DNA of 64,000 nucleotides from NCBI RefSeq assembly GCF_045629565.1, contig NZ_JAZQRL010000111.1, positions 62,001-126,000 of the forward strand. Reading direction: 5' to 3'. Of this stretch, positions 8,511 to 16,790 are shown piece after piece. The notes beneath the pieces are model-generated. The model made no database searches. It was given only the letters and a program-made list of their open reading frames with translations, and was not told the DNA's origin. The number at the start of each line of letters is the position of its first letter. The first letter of the stretch is position 1. The DNA comes from Arcticibacter sp045629565 (GTDB lineage: Bacteria; Bacteroidota; Bacteroidia; Sphingobacteriales; Sphingobacteriaceae). Both the position numbers and the translations under genes were made by a program.

Positions 8511-8550
8511 GAAGGAGGTCTTTTATGTGAAGAACCTCCTTCTTTGTTTT
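8511..8550 (+). terminator. Rho-independent terminator of the kinase gene at 7628
   Basis: GAAGGAGGT (8511-8519) pairs exactly with ACCTCCTTC (8534-8542), and TTTGTTTT follows on the plus strand. It overlaps the last bases of the convergent Nudix gene. On the minus strand no T-run follows the stem, so it seems to work mainly for the plus strand. Confidence 0.8.
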
Positions 8551-9244
8551 ATGCCTGTTCTTTCGAGAAACTGAGTTCTTTTTTAAATTGTTTATTGTAG
8601 GCCCGCCTGTCAAATTTGTAGTAGGTTGCAGCCCGGTATGACACCCCCTGCTGCTTTTCATCAAGCTCCTTAAGTATGCCGTAATTGAGCATCTTCTTCC
8701 GGAAATTCCTCTTGTCCAGCTTTTTGTTTAAAATGGCTTCATAGACGTTCTGCAATTGGGTTAGGGTAAACTTTTCGGGCAATAATTCGAAGGCAATTGG
8801 CTGGTAGCTGATTTTCCGGCGTATCTTTTGCAGGCTTTTTTCAAATATGAGCCTATGGTCAAAAGCAAGCTCGGGCATGTCGCTCACCGGATGCCAGACT
8901 GCCGTTTTCACATACGGGGTGTTGGGGTGCAGATCGGCCTTACCGTTTAGCCTGATCATGGCATAGTAGGCAACTGTGATAACACGCCCCTGGGGATGGC
9001 GGTTAACGTCGCCAAAAGTATAGAACTGTTCAAGAAAAATATCCCTTAGTCCGGTGAAGCTATACAGAATACGCTGCGCGGCGTCTTCGATACTTTCATC
9101 TTTTTCGACAAAATAACCAGGAAGCGCCCACCAGTTCTGAAAGGGCTTGTCGTTTCGTTCAATAAGCAATACCTTAAGTTCGCCTTCTTCGAAGCCAAAG
9201 ATGACGCAGTCAATTGAGAATATGGAATCGAATTTTGAAAGCAT
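8549..9244 (-). CDS. Nudix-fold transcription regulator (NrtR/AraR-like) with a degenerate Nudix box
   Basis: A 231-residue protein with an N-terminal Nudix domain (about 1-145) and a C-terminal winged-helix segment (about 150-225, KFTLTQLQNVYEAIL and KRNFRKKML). This is the layout of NrtR-type regulators and of the Bacteroidota sugar regulators such as AraR, in which the Nudix domain senses a metabolite. The Nudix box is broken: where REUxEExGU is expected the sequence reads RILYSFTGL, so the metal-binding glutamates are missing and hydrolysis is unlikely. It is divergent from pfkA, whose operon (9359-12200) is a natural candidate target. Confidence 0.85.
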   Translation of the reverse strand: MLSKFDSIFSIDCVIFGFEEGELKVLLIERNDKPFQNWWALPGYFVEKDESIEDAAQRILYSFTGLRDIFLEQFYTFGDVNRHPQGRVITVAYYAMIRLNGKADLHPNTPYVKTAVWHPVSDMPELAFDHRLIFEKSLQKIRRKISYQPIAFELLPEKFTLTQLQNVYEAILNKKLDKRNFRKKMLNYGILKELDEKQQGVSYRAATYYKFDRRAYNKQFKKELSFSKEQA

Positions 9245-9256
9245 TGTGTTCGTAGT

Positions 9257-9284
9257 AAAATCTAACTATGATTGTCATCACAAA
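9257..9284 (-). promoter_or_regulatory. Candidate promoter of the Nudix regulator
   Basis: On the minus strand TTTG (9284-9281) and TAGATTTT (9264-9257) are separated by 16 bases, close to the Bacteroidota -33 TTTG and -7 TAnnTTTG pattern, one base away from consensus in the -7 box. The start codon follows after about a dozen bases. It shares a 114-bp divergent spacer with the pfkA promoter. Confidence 0.5.
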
Positions 9285-9330
9285 AGTGGAAAAAATTCCT
9301 AAAAATTCTCTTAGTGTAAGTCCCACACAG

Positions 9331-9338
9331 TATATTAG
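9331..9338 (+). promoter_or_regulatory. Candidate -7 element for the pfkA operon
   Basis: TATATTAG matches TAnnTTTG at all but one fixed position and lies 20 bases before the pfkA ATG. No good TTTG at the -33 spacing is visible; TTA at 17 bases upstream is the nearest. The leader that follows is strongly A-rich, as is common before Bacteroidota genes that lack a Shine-Dalgarno sequence. Confidence 0.4.
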
Positions 9339-9358
9339 CCAAATAAAACAAAAATAAA

Positions 9359-10342
9359 ATGTCCAGCATAAAAAAAATAGGTGTTTTTACTTCTGGTGGT
9401 GATGCTCCCGGCATGAATGCCTGCATTCGCGCTGTAGTACGTACTGGCATCTTCCATGGCATGGAAGTGGTTGGCATTCATCAGGGTTATCAGGGAATGA
9501 TCGAAAAGAAGTTCATCAACATGGATGCCCGTTCGGTACGAAATATCATACAGCTAGGGGGAACGGTTTTAAAAACTGCCCGTTGTGCGGAATTCAGAAC
9601 TCCTGAAGGAAGGGCGAAAGCATATAAAAATTTAAAAGAAGAGGGTATAGATGCGATTGTTGCTATCGGTGGCGACGGTACGTTTACAGGTGCTGAAGTG
9701 CTGTCGAGAGAATATGATATTCCTGTAATAGGTATTCCGGGAACGATCGATAATGACCTGTATGGCTCTGACTTTACTTTGGGATACGATACAGCTACCA
9801 ATACCGTTTTGGAGGCGATTGACAAGATCCGCGATACTGCGGCCTCTCATGACAGACTGTTCTTCGTTGAGGTAATGGGCCGTGACTCAGGCTGCATAGC
9901 GCTGCACTCGGGCGTTGCGGGTGGTGCTGAGGCGATCCTGCTGCCGGAAAAAGAAACAGCGATTGACGACCTGATCACCAAGCTCGAGGCAGGCGCTCTG
10001 AGCAATAAAAGTTCCAGTATCGTCATTATTGCGGAGGGTGATAAGAACGGCGGCGCATACAACGTCGCTAAGCGCGTGAAGGAGAAGTTTAACTTCTATG
10101 ATATCAAGGTTACTATCCTTGGGCATCTTCAAAGAGGCGGAACTCCAAGCAGTTTTGACCGTGTGCTGGCCTGCAGACTGGGATATGCAGCTGTAAAAGC
10201 CCTGGTTGCTGGTGAGACCAGAAAAATGGTTGGCCTTCGTGGAAACGAAATCAAGCTTACTGACATTCAGGAGGCGATTAATAATCACTCTTACAAACTG
10301 GAAGACGATCTTGTTGAAATGGCCGCCATCCTGTCAATATAA
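9359..10342 (+). CDS. pfkA: ATP-dependent 6-phosphofructokinase
   Basis: A 327-residue enzyme that phosphorylates fructose 6-phosphate, the committed glycolytic step. Visible motifs are the ATP loop TSGGDAPGMNA, GGDGTFTGA (the Gly after GGD typical of ATP rather than pyrophosphate users), the catalytic GTIDNDL and MGRDSG. The length is typical of bacterial PfkA. It heads a three-gene operon, with eight bases to a degenerate sugar-kinase paralogue and then five bases to gapA, so two glycolytic enzymes are probably co-transcribed. Confidence 0.96.
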   Translation: MSSIKKIGVFTSGGDAPGMNACIRAVVRTGIFHGMEVVGIHQGYQGMIEKKFINMDARSVRNIIQLGGTVLKTARCAEFRTPEGRAKAYKNLKEEGIDAIVAIGGDGTFTGAEVLSREYDIPVIGIPGTIDNDLYGSDFTLGYDTATNTVLEAIDKIRDTAASHDRLFFVEVMGRDSGCIALHSGVAGGAEAILLPEKETAIDDLITKLEAGALSNKSSSIVIIAEGDKNGGAYNVAKRVKEKFNFYDIKVTILGHLQRGGTPSSFDRVLACRLGYAAVKALVAGETRKMVGLRGNEIKLTDIQEAINNHSYKLEDDLVEMAAILSI

Positions 10343-10350
10343 TAGAGAAT

Positions 10351-11199
10351 ATGATTGCAGTAGTTTATAGCGGATCGAGAAATGCAGACTGGAAGCTTGC
10401 CGAAAAGGGAAGGATAGTTTGCGACGTGAAAACTCCTGGAATTAACCCCTTTTTTAACGACGAGAAAGCCATAAGCGCCATTCTGGCCAAGAACCATCAG
10501 CTGATATCCTATGCGGAAGAAATCCGGCGTATCTATTTTTTTGGTGCAGGAGCATCTTCAAGGGAACGCCAGCAGGTAGTAGCCTCTTCGTTCAGTAAGT
10601 TCTTTACCAAGGCCAGAATTTCGATCAACCATGATCTGAAGGCATCGGCTTTGGCAACCTGCGGTGATCAGCCGGGCATAGTGGGTATCCTTGGCAGCGG
10701 TTCGAACGTAGCTTACTTTGACGGTAAGAAAATCAAGGAGAATAACTTCGGTATGGGTTATATCCTCGCCGACGAGGGTTCGTCGAACTGGCTTGGCAGG
10801 AATTTGTTACGTGATTACTTTACGGGGACAATGCCTAAAGAATTTGAAAGTATCTTTGTGTTACGGTACAATCCTGACAGGAAGCAAATTCTGGATAAAA
10901 TTTACAAGCAGACAAGTCCGGTTCTTTTCCTGAGTTCGTATACTGATTTTTTAATAGAACACTTTGACCAGCCGTATGTTAAGAACTTGGTACAAACGGG
11001 TTTAAATATTTATTTCAACACGTACGTGATACCACTTACAGACAAATATCCGGGCGTACCACTACATTTTACCGGTCCGGTTGCTGACGGCTTCCAGTCT
11101 ACACTGAGCCAGATTGCCGGAGAGCACAACCTGAATATAGCGTCGGTTATTAAACGACCGATTTATAATATATTGAATTATTACACGAATAAAAATTAA
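10351..11199 (+). CDS. Degenerate BadF/BadG-family ATPase paralogue in the pfkA-gapA operon
   Basis: A 282-residue protein clearly related along its length to the kinase at 7628 (compare YFFGAGASSRERQQ, NHDLKASALA, LGSGSNVAYFDG and ADEGSSNWLG). The phosphate-1 loop ADGGSTKTNW of the relative is VYSGSRNADW here, so the Mg-binding Asp, the Thr and the Lys are gone, while the catalytic-base Asp in NHDLKA remains. It may be an inactive or altered kinase, for example a sugar-phosphate sensor. Its fixed place between pfkA and gapA suggests a link to glycolytic flux. Function is unproven. Confidence 0.78.
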   Translation: MIAVVYSGSRNADWKLAEKGRIVCDVKTPGINPFFNDEKAISAILAKNHQLISYAEEIRRIYFFGAGASSRERQQVVASSFSKFFTKARISINHDLKASALATCGDQPGIVGILGSGSNVAYFDGKKIKENNFGMGYILADEGSSNWLGRNLLRDYFTGTMPKEFESIFVLRYNPDRKQILDKIYKQTSPVLFLSSYTDFLIEHFDQPYVKNLVQTGLNIYFNTYVIPLTDKYPGVPLHFTGPVADGFQSTLSQIAGEHNLNIASVIKRPIYNILNYYTNKN

Positions 11200-11204
11200 T
11201 TAAC

Positions 11205-12200
11205 ATGAAAGTTGGAATTAACGGATTCGGCCGCATCGGTCGTTTAGCATTCAGAGCCGCTGTAGACCGCAGCGATATTGAAGTTGTTGGTATTAATGAC
11301 CTTGTGGAGCCTGATTACATGGCTTACATGCTTAAATACGATTCAACTCACGGTCGTTTCAATGGTACTGTTGAGGTTAAAGACGGCAACCTGGTTGTTA
11401 ACGGAAAAACGATCCGTGTTACCGCTGAGAAAGATCCTGCTAACCTGAAATGGGATGAAGTAGGTGCTGAGGTAGTTATCGAGTCCACTGGTTTATTCCT
11501 TACTCAGGAGTCTGCAGGAAAGCACATCACTGCAGGTGCTAAGAAGGTGGTTATGTCTGCACCTGCAAAGGATGACACCCCTACTTTCGTATTAGGCGTT
11601 AACCATAAAGAGTTGAAAGCTGATCAGAACATTGTTTCTAACGCTTCTTGTACAACAAACTGCCTTGCTCCTATCGCTAAGGTATTAAATGATAAATTCG
11701 GAATCATCGAAGGTCTGATGAGTACGATCCACGCGGTTACTGCTACTCAGAAAACGGTTGATGGTCCTTCTGCTAAGGATTGGAGAGGTGGACGTGGTGC
11801 TTACCAGAACATCATCCCTTCTTCTACAGGTGCTGCTAAAGCGGTAGCTTTGGTTATCCCTGCTTTAAAAGGAAAGTTGACTGGTATGTCTTTCCGCGTA
11901 CCGGTTCCTGACGTTTCTGTGGTTGACTTAGTAGTTCGTTTGGAGAAACCTGCTTCTTACGAAGACATCAAGGCGGCTATGAAGGAAGCTTCTGAAGGTG
12001 AACTGAAAGGCATCCTGGGCTATACGGAAGATGACGTGGTTTCTCAGGATTTCTTAACTGATCCTAGAACTTCCATCTTTGATGCTAAAGCAGGTATCGC
12101 TTTGAATGACAACTTTGTGAAAGTTGTATCTTGGTACGATAACGAATGGGGATATTCAAACAAACTGATTGATCTTGTTCAATTAGTTGGTAAAGCTTAA
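11205..12200 (+). CDS. gapA: Glyceraldehyde-3-phosphate dehydrogenase, type I
   Basis: A 331-residue enzyme of glycolysis that oxidises glyceraldehyde 3-phosphate with NAD. The Rossmann start is KVGINGFGRIGR, the catalytic cysteine is in SNASCTTNCLAP and the partner His in STIHAVTATQ. Codon use is noticeably more biased than in neighbouring genes (many GGT, GCT, GTT codons), as expected for a very highly expressed protein. A second, less biased GAPDH is at 42303. Ends at a strong bidirectional terminator. Confidence 0.97.
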   Translation: MKVGINGFGRIGRLAFRAAVDRSDIEVVGINDLVEPDYMAYMLKYDSTHGRFNGTVEVKDGNLVVNGKTIRVTAEKDPANLKWDEVGAEVVIESTGLFLTQESAGKHITAGAKKVVMSAPAKDDTPTFVLGVNHKELKADQNIVSNASCTTNCLAPIAKVLNDKFGIIEGLMSTIHAVTATQKTVDGPSAKDWRGGRGAYQNIIPSSTGAAKAVALVIPALKGKLTGMSFRVPVPDVSVVDLVVRLEKPASYEDIKAAMKEASEGELKGILGYTEDDVVSQDFLTDPRTSIFDAKAGIALNDNFVKVVSWYDNEWGYSNKLIDLVQLVGKA

Positions 12201-12209
12201 TATCTCTTA

Positions 12210-12256
12210 AGCATAAAAAAAGAGCTTTGCAGACTGCAAAGCTCTTTTTTTATGCT
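12210..12256. terminator. Bidirectional terminator between gapA and glgB
   Basis: A 23-bp perfect inverted repeat (12210-12232 with 12234-12256) centred on 12233. The core GAGCTTTGCAG is flanked by seven A on the left and seven T on the right, so both strands read as stem plus U-run. It serves gapA from the left and glgB from the right. Confidence 0.9.
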
Positions 12257-12271
12257 TTCTATTTCTGGCTT

Positions 12272-14236
12272 CTACCAGAATTTTGATTGTCTGTTAAAGC
12301 GTTTCAGCACAAGTGCTGAAAGCGGAGGAAGATTGAGCGTAACGGATTGCTCTTTTCCTTGCCAGGGTAGCTGTTGGGTTGTAATGTTGTAGTTAAGCTC
12401 GAAGCCGCTGCCGTAATACTGGACTTCGTCTGAATTGAATATAATCTCCCAGTCTCCGTGCATAGGTAAACCAATGCGGTAGTTATAGCGTGGAACGGGT
12501 GTCATATTAAGCACAATTACAAGTTTCTCGTCGTTTACGTCTCCCTTTCTGCAGTAAGCCAGAACAGAATTCTCTGCATCTCCCGCCTCTATCCATCGGA
12601 AGCCTTCCCATTCAAAGTTTTTTTGATATAGGGCGCCTTCTGTCGTATAAAGTGTATTCAGATTCTTAACAAGCTGCTTTATTCCCTGGTGAGGCTTATA
12701 GGCGAGCAGATGCCAGTCAAGCGATTGTTCAAAATTCCATTCTGACGTTTGTCCAAATTCGTTGCCCATGAAGAGTAACTTGGTGCCGGGATGGGTGAAC
12801 ATATAGCTGTACATCAAACGCAGGTTGGCAAACTTCTGCCACTCGTCACCGGGCATTTTATATACCAAGGATTTTTTACCATGCACCACCTCGTCATGCG
12901 ACAGGGGCATCATGAAGTTCTCCGTAAAGGCATAAACCGTACTGAAAGTAATTTGGCCATGGAAATATCTCCTATGGATCGGATCTTGCTGAAAGTAGGA
13001 AAGTGTATCGTTCATCCATCCCATCATCCACTTCATACCGAAGCCTAATCCATCGCTGAATACGGGCTTACTTACCCCTGGAAATGCGGTAGATTCCTCG
13101 GCAATAGTCTGCACGTCGGGAAACTGCCCATACACCGCTATATTCAGTTCTTTGAGAAAGCTGATGGCTTCCAGATTTTCTCTTCCTCCAAACTCGTTGG
13201 GGATCCACTCTCCTTCTTTACGGGAGTAATCTCTGTATAGCATGGACGCTACGGCATCAACGCGAAGGCCATCGACGTGGTACCGGTCAAGCCAGAAGAG
13301 GGCGTTGCTTATCAGGAAAGAACGAACTTCATTCCTTCCGTAGTTGAAGATGTACGACTTCCAGTCGGGGTGGAAACCCTCTTTATCATTGGCGTGCTCG
13401 TAAAGATTGGTGCCATCAAATTTGTACAAGCCGTGCATATCTCCGGGAAAGTGAGACGGCACCCAGTCGAGCACAACACCGATCCCGTTGAGGTGCAACT
13501 GTTCGATGAGGTACATCAGATCCTGCGGCGTACCATATCGTGAAGATGCTGCGAAGAACCCGGTGATCTGGTATCCCCACGAAGGATAGTAAGGATGTTC
13601 CATCAAAGGCATAAACTCCACATGCGTAAAGCCCATTTCCTTGATATAGGGCACCAGTTCATCCGCCATCAGGCGATAGCCGAGGAATTTCTCGGGAGCT
13701 TCAGGACTTCTCTTCCATGATCCCAGGTGTACTTCGTAAACAGACCATGGCCTGTTCAGACTGTTGTTCTTGAAGCGGGAGTCCATCCACTCCGCATCTG
13801 TCCATTCAAACCAGGTATCCCATACAATGCTTGCAGTATGCGGCGGTTCCTCCCACCTCAATGCGTATGGATCGGCTTTCTCAAGAACCTCACCAGTGTT
13901 TGATTTGATGAGATACTTGTACACCTCTCCTGCAGCGATACCGGGTATAAATCCTTCCCATATACCGGAACTATCCCACCTGCTGGAAAGCTGATGAGAC
14001 TCTCTATTCCAACCATTGAAGTTTCCTATGACCGACACACCAAGCGCATTGGGAGCCCAGACAGCGAAGTAGGTGCCAGACTGGCCATCTTCGGTCGTGA
14101 CTACATGCGAGCCCAGCTTGTCATAGAGCTTATAATGTTTACCGGCTTTAAAAAGGTGAATGTCGTAGTCTGTAAAACGCGAATAAGCAATAACGGGGGT
14201 CGATATAGGAGTTAAACTTTTTTTCCTGGTTTTCAT
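12272..14236 (-). CDS. glgB: 1,4-alpha-glucan branching enzyme
   Basis: A 654-residue GH13 enzyme that makes alpha-1,6 branches in glycogen. An N-terminal CBM48 domain (about 35-130, VWAPNALGVSVIGNFNGW) precedes the barrel. The nucleophile Asp is in GLRVDAVASML, the acid/base Glu in IAEESTAFPG, and the third carboxylate in PLSHDEVVHGK. The C-terminal beta domain is complete. It lies 17 bases after the GH31 gene, so the pair is likely co-transcribed and devoted to storage-glucan metabolism. No other glycogen genes are in the window. Confidence 0.96.
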   Translation of the reverse strand: MKTRKKSLTPISTPVIAYSRFTDYDIHLFKAGKHYKLYDKLGSHVVTTEDGQSGTYFAVWAPNALGVSVIGNFNGWNRESHQLSSRWDSSGIWEGFIPGIAAGEVYKYLIKSNTGEVLEKADPYALRWEEPPHTASIVWDTWFEWTDAEWMDSRFKNNSLNRPWSVYEVHLGSWKRSPEAPEKFLGYRLMADELVPYIKEMGFTHVEFMPLMEHPYYPSWGYQITGFFAASSRYGTPQDLMYLIEQLHLNGIGVVLDWVPSHFPGDMHGLYKFDGTNLYEHANDKEGFHPDWKSYIFNYGRNEVRSFLISNALFWLDRYHVDGLRVDAVASMLYRDYSRKEGEWIPNEFGGRENLEAISFLKELNIAVYGQFPDVQTIAEESTAFPGVSKPVFSDGLGFGMKWMMGWMNDTLSYFQQDPIHRRYFHGQITFSTVYAFTENFMMPLSHDEVVHGKKSLVYKMPGDEWQKFANLRLMYSYMFTHPGTKLLFMGNEFGQTSEWNFEQSLDWHLLAYKPHQGIKQLVKNLNTLYTTEGALYQKNFEWEGFRWIEAGDAENSVLAYCRKGDVNDEKLVIVLNMTPVPRYNYRIGLPMHGDWEIIFNSDEVQYYGSGFELNYNITTQQLPWQGKEQSVTLNLPPLSALVLKRFNRQSKFW

Positions 14237-14253
14237 TATATGGTTTGAGTAGG

Positions 14254-16710
14254 TTAACTTAACACCTGTATTTCTTTAAAGTTTTTGTTTGCTTTAATAC
14301 GTACGCGCTTTAGTGCATCAAACTCAAGCTCAACGTTCTGTTCCTTTCCGTCAATAATAACACGCGTTGGAAGGAACGGGAGGCCAATTAACTTAAGATC
14401 ATACGTTTCGTAACGAGGGGTGTATAAACCTTCGGAGAATTGCCGAACGGTAAGGCTATGGTCATCTCCTTTGACAACGAACTTCTTCTCTGTATAAATT
14501 TCCTGTTCATAAGCGAATGTATCGCCATGATCTTCGTAATAGAAGGAATTCACTTCATAAGGTGAGTGATAAATCTGGAACTTAATTTCTTCGAGATCTA
14601 CCTCGCCCACGTATTGCATTACCGGCCATTCGGGTATGACAGACCCGGCTTTAACGAAGATCGGCATACTGTCGAGCGCTGCATGCGCAGTGTGCTCAGC
14701 ACCTCCTTCGTAGGTCTCGTAAGTCCAGTAGTTGTACCATTTTCCTTCAGGAAGATAAACGGTCTTAGAGGTTTGTCCGGGATGCAGAATTGGTGATATA
14801 AGGATCTTGTCCCCAAATGTGAACTCTTCTTCCCGCGCTCTGTTCTCCATCTTATCCTGCTCCAGCATTACCACTGGCCTTAAGATGGGAAAGCCGTATT
14901 TGTGGTGCTCCCAGAAGGTCGAATAGATATAAGGCATCAACTTATACCGGAGTTCAATGAACTTACGGTTGATAGCTTCAAATTCTTCCCCATAGCTCCA
15001 GGGCTCTCTTTCCCTTGTATCGCCGGCGGAATGGGCGCGCATAAACGGAGTGAATACGCCTAACTGGATCCATCTGGTGAAGAGTTCTCCGTCGGGTTCT
15101 CCGGTGAAACCACCGATATCGGTTCCGCAGAAGGACACACCAGATAAAGAAAGCCTCATGCATTGGAGCAGTGCAAGCTTCAGGTGGTCCCATGAAGCGA
15201 GATTATCACCTGTCCAGACAGATGAATAACGCTGAACGCCTGCATAGCCTGCACGGGTGATCGTGAGGGGACGCTTGTTTTTATATAGTTTCTTCAAGCC
15301 GTCGTAGGTTGCACGTACCATCTGCATACCATAGACGTTATGTGCCTTTCGATGTGAACCACGGTGTCCATCATACTGGTGTCTGACATCGTCAGGGAAA
15401 GTTCCCGAACCGAATACAGCAGGTTCATTCATATCATTCCAAATGCCGGCTACGCCTGTGTCGACAAGGCCCTTGAAAAGACCTCCCCACCACTCGCGTA
15501 CCTCGGGATTGGTAAAGTCAGGAAACTGACATCGGCCCGGCCATACGTGGCCTTCCATGAAGTAATCGTCGCTTCTGCGGCAGAAGTACTTGTTGTCTTT
15601 CCCTTCTTTGTACACCCAATAGTTTTCGTCGACCTTGATTCCCGGGTCAATAATCACTACCGTTTTAAATCCATCGTCAGATAGCTCCTTGACCATCTTC
15701 TTGGGATCAGGAAAATATTTCTTGTTCCAGGTGAAGCATCTGTAACCATCCATGTAATCGATGTCAAGGTACAGGGCGTCACAGGGGATCTTTTTGTCGC
15801 GGAATGTTTGGGCGAGTTTTTTAACCTTGCTTTCAGGATAGTAGCTCCAGCGGCATTGCTGATAACCGAGTGCCCATTGGGGCGGCATAGGGTGTGTTCC
15901 TGTAAGGGTATGATATCTTTTAACCACGTCCATCATATGAGGACCGTGGATATAGTAGTACAATAATTCTCCGCCCTCTGCCCAAAAGCTGGTCTTGTCT
16001 TGGTCTTCCTGACCGAAGTCGAAGTAAGTTCTGTAAGAGTTATCGAAAAAGATTCCGTAAGCCGTTGTATCCTTCAGACCTATGTAAAAAGGAATGGATC
16101 TGTACAGGGGATCCTGATCCCGTGAGAATGAATAAGTATCTGTATTCCAGTTCTGGAAGCGTCTGCCACGCATGTTAAATGTGGTTGGCTTATCTCCTAA
16201 TCCGAAATAGCCCTCGCCGGGATGACCTTTCTTGGTACAATATACATAGTAGCCTCCAAAGTCGACGTTCTCTTCCCAGTGCATGGCAGAAAGGTCTTCG
16301 TTGATAATATTCTGCTGGTTATCGGCAAACGATATCAGGAAATGCTTCTTGGTGATGATACAGGAGACCGTATTGGTTTCCACACGGTAATCTTCGTCTG
16401 TTTCTGAAAATGAGAATACCGTGGCTGTATTCACTAGCTTGGGAACTGCGTAGGAGAAGTCTTCCAGGAATGTACCTTGAGGAGCCATGCGGACGCGGAT
16501 AATCTCGTCACTCAGGACCATAACTTCAACCGTCGACTCGCCGTCTGTAAAATAAAAGCTGTTGTTAACCTGCTTGAATTCTTTTACAGACTGCAGGTAT
16601 CGCTTTTCAATGGGCTTTAAACCTATTATCGGATTGTTGACATGCTGTACGCCTTCCTCCAATTGCTCAATGCTGATCTCCGGCAATGATTGCTTTTCTT
16701 TTTCTTCCAT
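14254..16710 (-). CDS. GH31 family alpha-glucosidase
   Basis: An 818-residue glycoside hydrolase. It has the N-terminal beta-sandwich (about 40-260), the (beta/alpha)8 barrel with the GH31 nucleophile in GIWNDMNEPAVF, the acid/base region near WTGDNLASWDHL and a distal beta domain. No signal peptide is seen, so it probably acts in the cytoplasm on maltose or malto-oligosaccharides, matching its partner glgB downstream. Exact linkage preference cannot be told from motifs. Confidence 0.92.
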   Translation of the reverse strand: MEEKEKQSLPEISIEQLEEGVQHVNNPIIGLKPIEKRYLQSVKEFKQVNNSFYFTDGESTVEVMVLSDEIIRVRMAPQGTFLEDFSYAVPKLVNTATVFSFSETDEDYRVETNTVSCIITKKHFLISFADNQQNIINEDLSAMHWEENVDFGGYYVYCTKKGHPGEGYFGLGDKPTTFNMRGRRFQNWNTDTYSFSRDQDPLYRSIPFYIGLKDTTAYGIFFDNSYRTYFDFGQEDQDKTSFWAEGGELLYYYIHGPHMMDVVKRYHTLTGTHPMPPQWALGYQQCRWSYYPESKVKKLAQTFRDKKIPCDALYLDIDYMDGYRCFTWNKKYFPDPKKMVKELSDDGFKTVVIIDPGIKVDENYWVYKEGKDNKYFCRRSDDYFMEGHVWPGRCQFPDFTNPEVREWWGGLFKGLVDTGVAGIWNDMNEPAVFGSGTFPDDVRHQYDGHRGSHRKAHNVYGMQMVRATYDGLKKLYKNKRPLTITRAGYAGVQRYSSVWTGDNLASWDHLKLALLQCMRLSLSGVSFCGTDIGGFTGEPDGELFTRWIQLGVFTPFMRAHSAGDTREREPWSYGEEFEAINRKFIELRYKLMPYIYSTFWEHHKYGFPILRPVVMLEQDKMENRAREEEFTFGDKILISPILHPGQTSKTVYLPEGKWYNYWTYETYEGGAEHTAHAALDSMPIFVKAGSVIPEWPVMQYVGEVDLEEIKFQIYHSPYEVNSFYYEDHGDTFAYEQEIYTEKKFVVKGDDHSLTVRQFSEGLYTPRYETYDLKLIGLPFLPTRVIIDGKEQNVELEFDALKRVRIKANKNFKEIQVLS

Positions 16711-16747
16711 TATGTAATTCTGTTGCCCTGATGAAAGTGTTTGGGGG

Positions 16748-16755
16748 TAAATATA
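16748..16755 (-). promoter_or_regulatory. Candidate -7 element for the GH31-glgB operon
   Basis: On the minus strand this reads TATATTTA, one base from TAnnTTTG, 37 bases before the GH31 ATG. It lies in the short divergent spacer shared with the LuxE-like gene. No -33 TTTG at the right distance is evident. Confidence 0.4.
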
Positions 16756-16778
16756 GAAAATTGAACTTTAAATGTTGT

Positions 16779-16786
16779 TACCTTTG
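16779..16786 (+). promoter_or_regulatory. Consensus -7 element abutting the LuxE-like gene
   Basis: TACCTTTG is an exact match to the Bacteroidota -7 box TAnnTTTG. It ends four bases before the GTG at 16791, so transcription should start at or within a few bases of the start codon and give a leaderless or near-leaderless mRNA. This also argues against the upstream ATGs of the longer open frame. Confidence 0.6.
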
Positions 16787-16790
16787 CGCC

